Below, piece by piece: positions 61,946 through 64,000 of a stretch of DNA of 64,000 bases. Both the position numbers and the translations under genes were made by a program. The DNA is from Mya arenaria (Eukaryota; Mollusca; Bivalvia; Myida; Myidae), in NCBI RefSeq assembly GCF_026914265.1, contig NC_069126.1:23103473-23167472 (forward strand), read 5' to 3'. Numbering within the stretch: position 1 is the first letter of the stretch; each line of letters starts with the position of its first letter. Under the pieces are notes generated by a model that saw only the letters and a list, made by a program, of their open reading frames with translations, was not told where the DNA came from and did no database searches.

Positions 61946-64000
61946 ATGGCCACGAGTCTTCAAGAGCATATCCAATGCCAGGAAACGCCAACGGAAATTA
62001 ACGAAAATGAATGTCATGGGAAGAAACCAATCTTCTGTGAACCATGCCAGTATGATGACTCATTTGTAGAAGCAACGGGATTTTGTGTGACATGTTCCGA
62101 GTATTTGTGTCAGACCTGTTGTCGCGATCACAAAAGAAACAAAGTAACAAGAGAACACTCACTATTAAAGAATGATGATATTCCCGTGGACAAAACGCCG
62201 TTCACGACCATAAAGCAACTGTCGACCTGTGAAACTCATCCTGATAATGACATCGCATACGAATGCGGAGACCATGAAGTCTTCGTTTGCGTTTTCTGTC
62301 TCACTGAGACTCATCGGAAATGCGAAAATGTCCATGATCTAGGGGCTGTTGATTCTTTCGATTCGGATATTAACATAATGGCAGAACTTCAAGACAGAAT
62401 ACAGGCTTTACAATCACAAAAGGAAAAGCAACGAAAGACAATTGAAATAGAGCAACAAGAGATTAAAACCAACATTCAAAGTTTGGAAGAGAAATGGAAG
62501 GACCATATAACCGGCTTGGGAAATGACCTTGAAACACAGTTAAGCGAAATGTCGATCTCCGAGACGAAGAAACTGATCGAACATATTAACGGCTGTCAAG
62601 AAATCCAGACTGAGATAAACAGGAATAAGTCATTGATAGACACGCTTATGAAACACGGAACTAAGCGTCAAATCTCTGTTGTTCTGAGTCGAACGACCCA
62701 TGCACGCGCTAATCTGAAAGAGAAACTTCAGACACTGGAACGTCAGCGTCAACAAAGTATCGTCCTTATGAACGTCAAAGAACTTTATTTGCTAACAACG
62801 ATCGCCGAGTTATCTATAGAAGAGGAGGGCAAAAATGAACTTGACGTCTTGGAACACACAAGCGATGAAGTGCTTGTCACTTTACATTCTGAAAATGAAC
62901 CAAGGGAGACAATCGATAAATCCATACAGACCAGTTTTGATGCCGCAAACTGCGATGCAAACAAAAGGTCGCCAAAAACGCCAAAGAAAATAGATAAATC
63001 CATACAGGCCAGTTTTGATGCCTCGAATCCTGGTGCAAACAAAAAGTTGCCCAAAACGCTAAAGAAAATAGATAAATCCATACAGGCCAGTTTTGATGCC
63101 TCGAACCCTGGTGCAAACAAAAAATTGCTCAAAACGCTAAAGAAAATAGATAAATCCATACAGACTGTCTCTCATGTTGCTATCCCTGATGCAAAACAAA
63201 GGTCATCCAAACGGTTTTTAGAAAGACAAATCGGGCAAAAAATAACTATATTCAATGTTAAAACAGAGACTGACGTATACACGTGCAGTATTTTTGCCGT
63301 TTACTTAACGGAGTACGGAGTCCTCGTTGCTGATTATGGCAACAGCAAACTTAAGCTCATCAATCGTAAATTTGAATTAATTTGTGAACACTCGCTGCCC
63401 GGACAGCCGGTCGATATGTGCTGCGATGGAGAGAATTGCTATGTCTGTTATTCAGACCTAAAGAAAGTGACAGCACTGTGCATAAACAAGACATCCATTT
63501 GGAGTTGTTATGAATATTACACCAAATATCAACCCCTTAGTCTGACTGTGTTCGACTCTCGACTTATGATTTTGTTTGCGTGTGATAAGAATTTTGACAA
63601 CACTGAAGCTGACGATGTACATATTGAAATTCGAAAGGGAAGTTCAATAAATGTTTTCATCTATAAACCCTATAACAACGGTTTTAAAGAAATAAAAGAG
63701 GCAAAGCGAATTTTTCTCTTCGATGCGTCTTCCATAGTTCTATCGGAAAACACGAGGGTGTCCTGCTATACGGTTGACACTGAAACAGAAGAACTACCAG
63801 ATCGAAAATGGTTCTACAAATCATATCAACAAAACGTTCTGGAAAAATCGAAAGGGGTCGCGAAAGATAGTGAAGGGAATGTCTATATTTGTGGTGAAGA
63901 TTCCAACAACGTTCATCAGGCGTCGTCTGCAAATTACAGACGTAACCGTGTGATTGTTCAGAACATCAATAGCCCAATGTGTGTTGCTCTGGACGATCAG
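61946..64000 (+). CDS. RING-less double B-box, coiled-coil TRIM-like protein (runs off window)
   Basis: The open frame runs from ATG at 61946 to the window end without a stop (685 codons, no intron seen). There is no RING. B-box 1 has CxxC at 31/34, 47/50 and 55/58, then H62 and H71. B-box 2 has C95, H98, C107, H110, C115, C118, H123 and H130. A coiled-coil-like charged region runs roughly 145-310 (LQDRIQALQSQKEKQRKTIE). A linker of four 26-residue repeats starting DKSIQ (324, 350, 376, 402) precedes a C-terminal region from about 430 with beta-propeller-like strands (GVLVADYGNSKLKLI, GNVYICGEDSNN). B-boxes and coiled coil give TRIM proteins dimers and higher assemblies; without RING no ubiquitin-ligase activity is implied. 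The start is the first ATG, with the B-box close behind it. The C-terminus lies outside the window. Confidence 0.9.
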   Translation, partial: MATSLQEHIQCQETPTEINENECHGKKPIFCEPCQYDDSFVEATGFCVTCSEYLCQTCCRDHKRNKVTREHSLLKNDDIPVDKTPFTTIKQLSTCETHPDNDIAYECGDHEVFVCVFCLTETHRKCENVHDLGAVDSFDSDINIMAELQDRIQALQSQKEKQRKTIEIEQQEIKTNIQSLEEKWKDHITGLGNDLETQLSEMSISETKKLIEHINGCQEIQTEINRNKSLIDTLMKHGTKRQISVVLSRTTHARANLKEKLQTLERQRQQSIVLMNVKELYLLTTIAELSIEEEGKNELDVLEHTSDEVLVTLHSENEPRETIDKSIQTSFDAANCDANKRSPKTPKKIDKSIQASFDASNPGANKKLPKTLKKIDKSIQASFDASNPGANKKLLKTLKKIDKSIQTVSHVAIPDAKQRSSKRFLERQIGQKITIFNVKTETDVYTCSIFAVYLTEYGVLVADYGNSKLKLINRKFELICEHSLPGQPVDMCCDGENCYVCYSDLKKVTALCINKTSIWSCYEYYTKYQPLSLTVFDSRLMILFACDKNFDNTEADDVHIEIRKGSSINVFIYKPYNNGFKEIKEAKRIFLFDASSIVLSENTRVSCYTVDTETEELPDRKWFYKSYQQNVLEKSKGVAKDSEGNVYICGEDSNNVHQASSANYRRNRVIVQNINSPMCVALDDQ
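62911..63166 (+). repeat. 78 bp in-frame tandem repeat inside the TRIM-like gene
   Basis: GATAAATCCATACAG starts at 62915, 62993, 63071 and 63149, exactly 78 bp apart. Units 2 and 3 are nearly identical; units 1 and 4 are diverged at their edges. Each unit encodes 26 residues beginning DKSIQ then A or T. This is expansion within the frame, so the reading frame is kept. Confidence 0.95.

Noticed and set aside
62785-63159. Minus-strand open frame with 26-residue repeats
   Set aside because: It is the shadow of the plus-strand TRIM-like gene repeat; the plus frame is open over 685 codons with recognisable domains.

Overview
The window is AT-rich animal nuclear DNA with multi-exon, intron-rich genes and a very high load of short non-autonomous mobile elements. 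The repeat types (foldback elements flanked by TTAA, tRNA-derived SINEs ending in a TTTAGCTCGA motif, repeats built of 120-170 bp sub-units) and B-box/NHL genes without a RING suggest a mollusc, most likely a bivalve. That assignment is inference from general familiarity, not from a search. I see no bacterial, viral, LTR-retroelement or CRISPR content.

Four host genes can be supported. (1) ARCN1 (coatomer delta subunit), minus strand, 7546-17321: 12 coding exons give 511 codons, apparently complete, with a first coding exon that holds only the ATG. (2) A C-terminal part of an NHL-repeat beta-propeller protein (TRIM/brat-like), plus strand, about 39973-41734; its 5' exons are not identified. 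(3) RBBP5 (WRAD/COMPASS subunit), plus strand, 44762-57820: 16 coding exons give 491 codons; the very short last exon is the least certain part. (4) A RING-less, double B-box, coiled-coil TRIM-like gene, plus strand, starting at 61946 and running open off the window end (685 codons seen).

Layout: 1-7.5 kb repeats and the ARCN1 3' flank; 7.5-17.6 kb ARCN1 and its probable promoter; 17.6-39.9 kb a gene desert with a 68-69 bp tandem array (20.9-21.4 kb), many hairpin-type elements and a 38-39 bp tandem array (37.9-39.3 kb); 40-41.7 kb the NHL gene; 41.9-44.7 kb repeats, a LINE fragment and a CTA/CTG microsatellite; 44.8-57.8 kb RBBP5; 57.8-61.9 kb duplicated 3' flank, mobile elements and a GC-rich block; 61.9-64 kb the TRIM-like gene.

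The genes do not form a pathway: ARCN1 works in COPI vesicle coats, RBBP5 in histone H3K4 methylation, and the two TRIM-related genes belong to a family often expanded in bivalves. The most interesting points are four evenly spaced, Bim-like dynein-light-chain (LC8) motif candidates in the TRIM-like protein, two decayed copies of an RBBP5 exon inside the preceding intron, a duplicated splice acceptor in ARCN1 whose decoy copy would give an immediate stop, and a foldback element whose empty site is preserved in a neighbouring duplicate.
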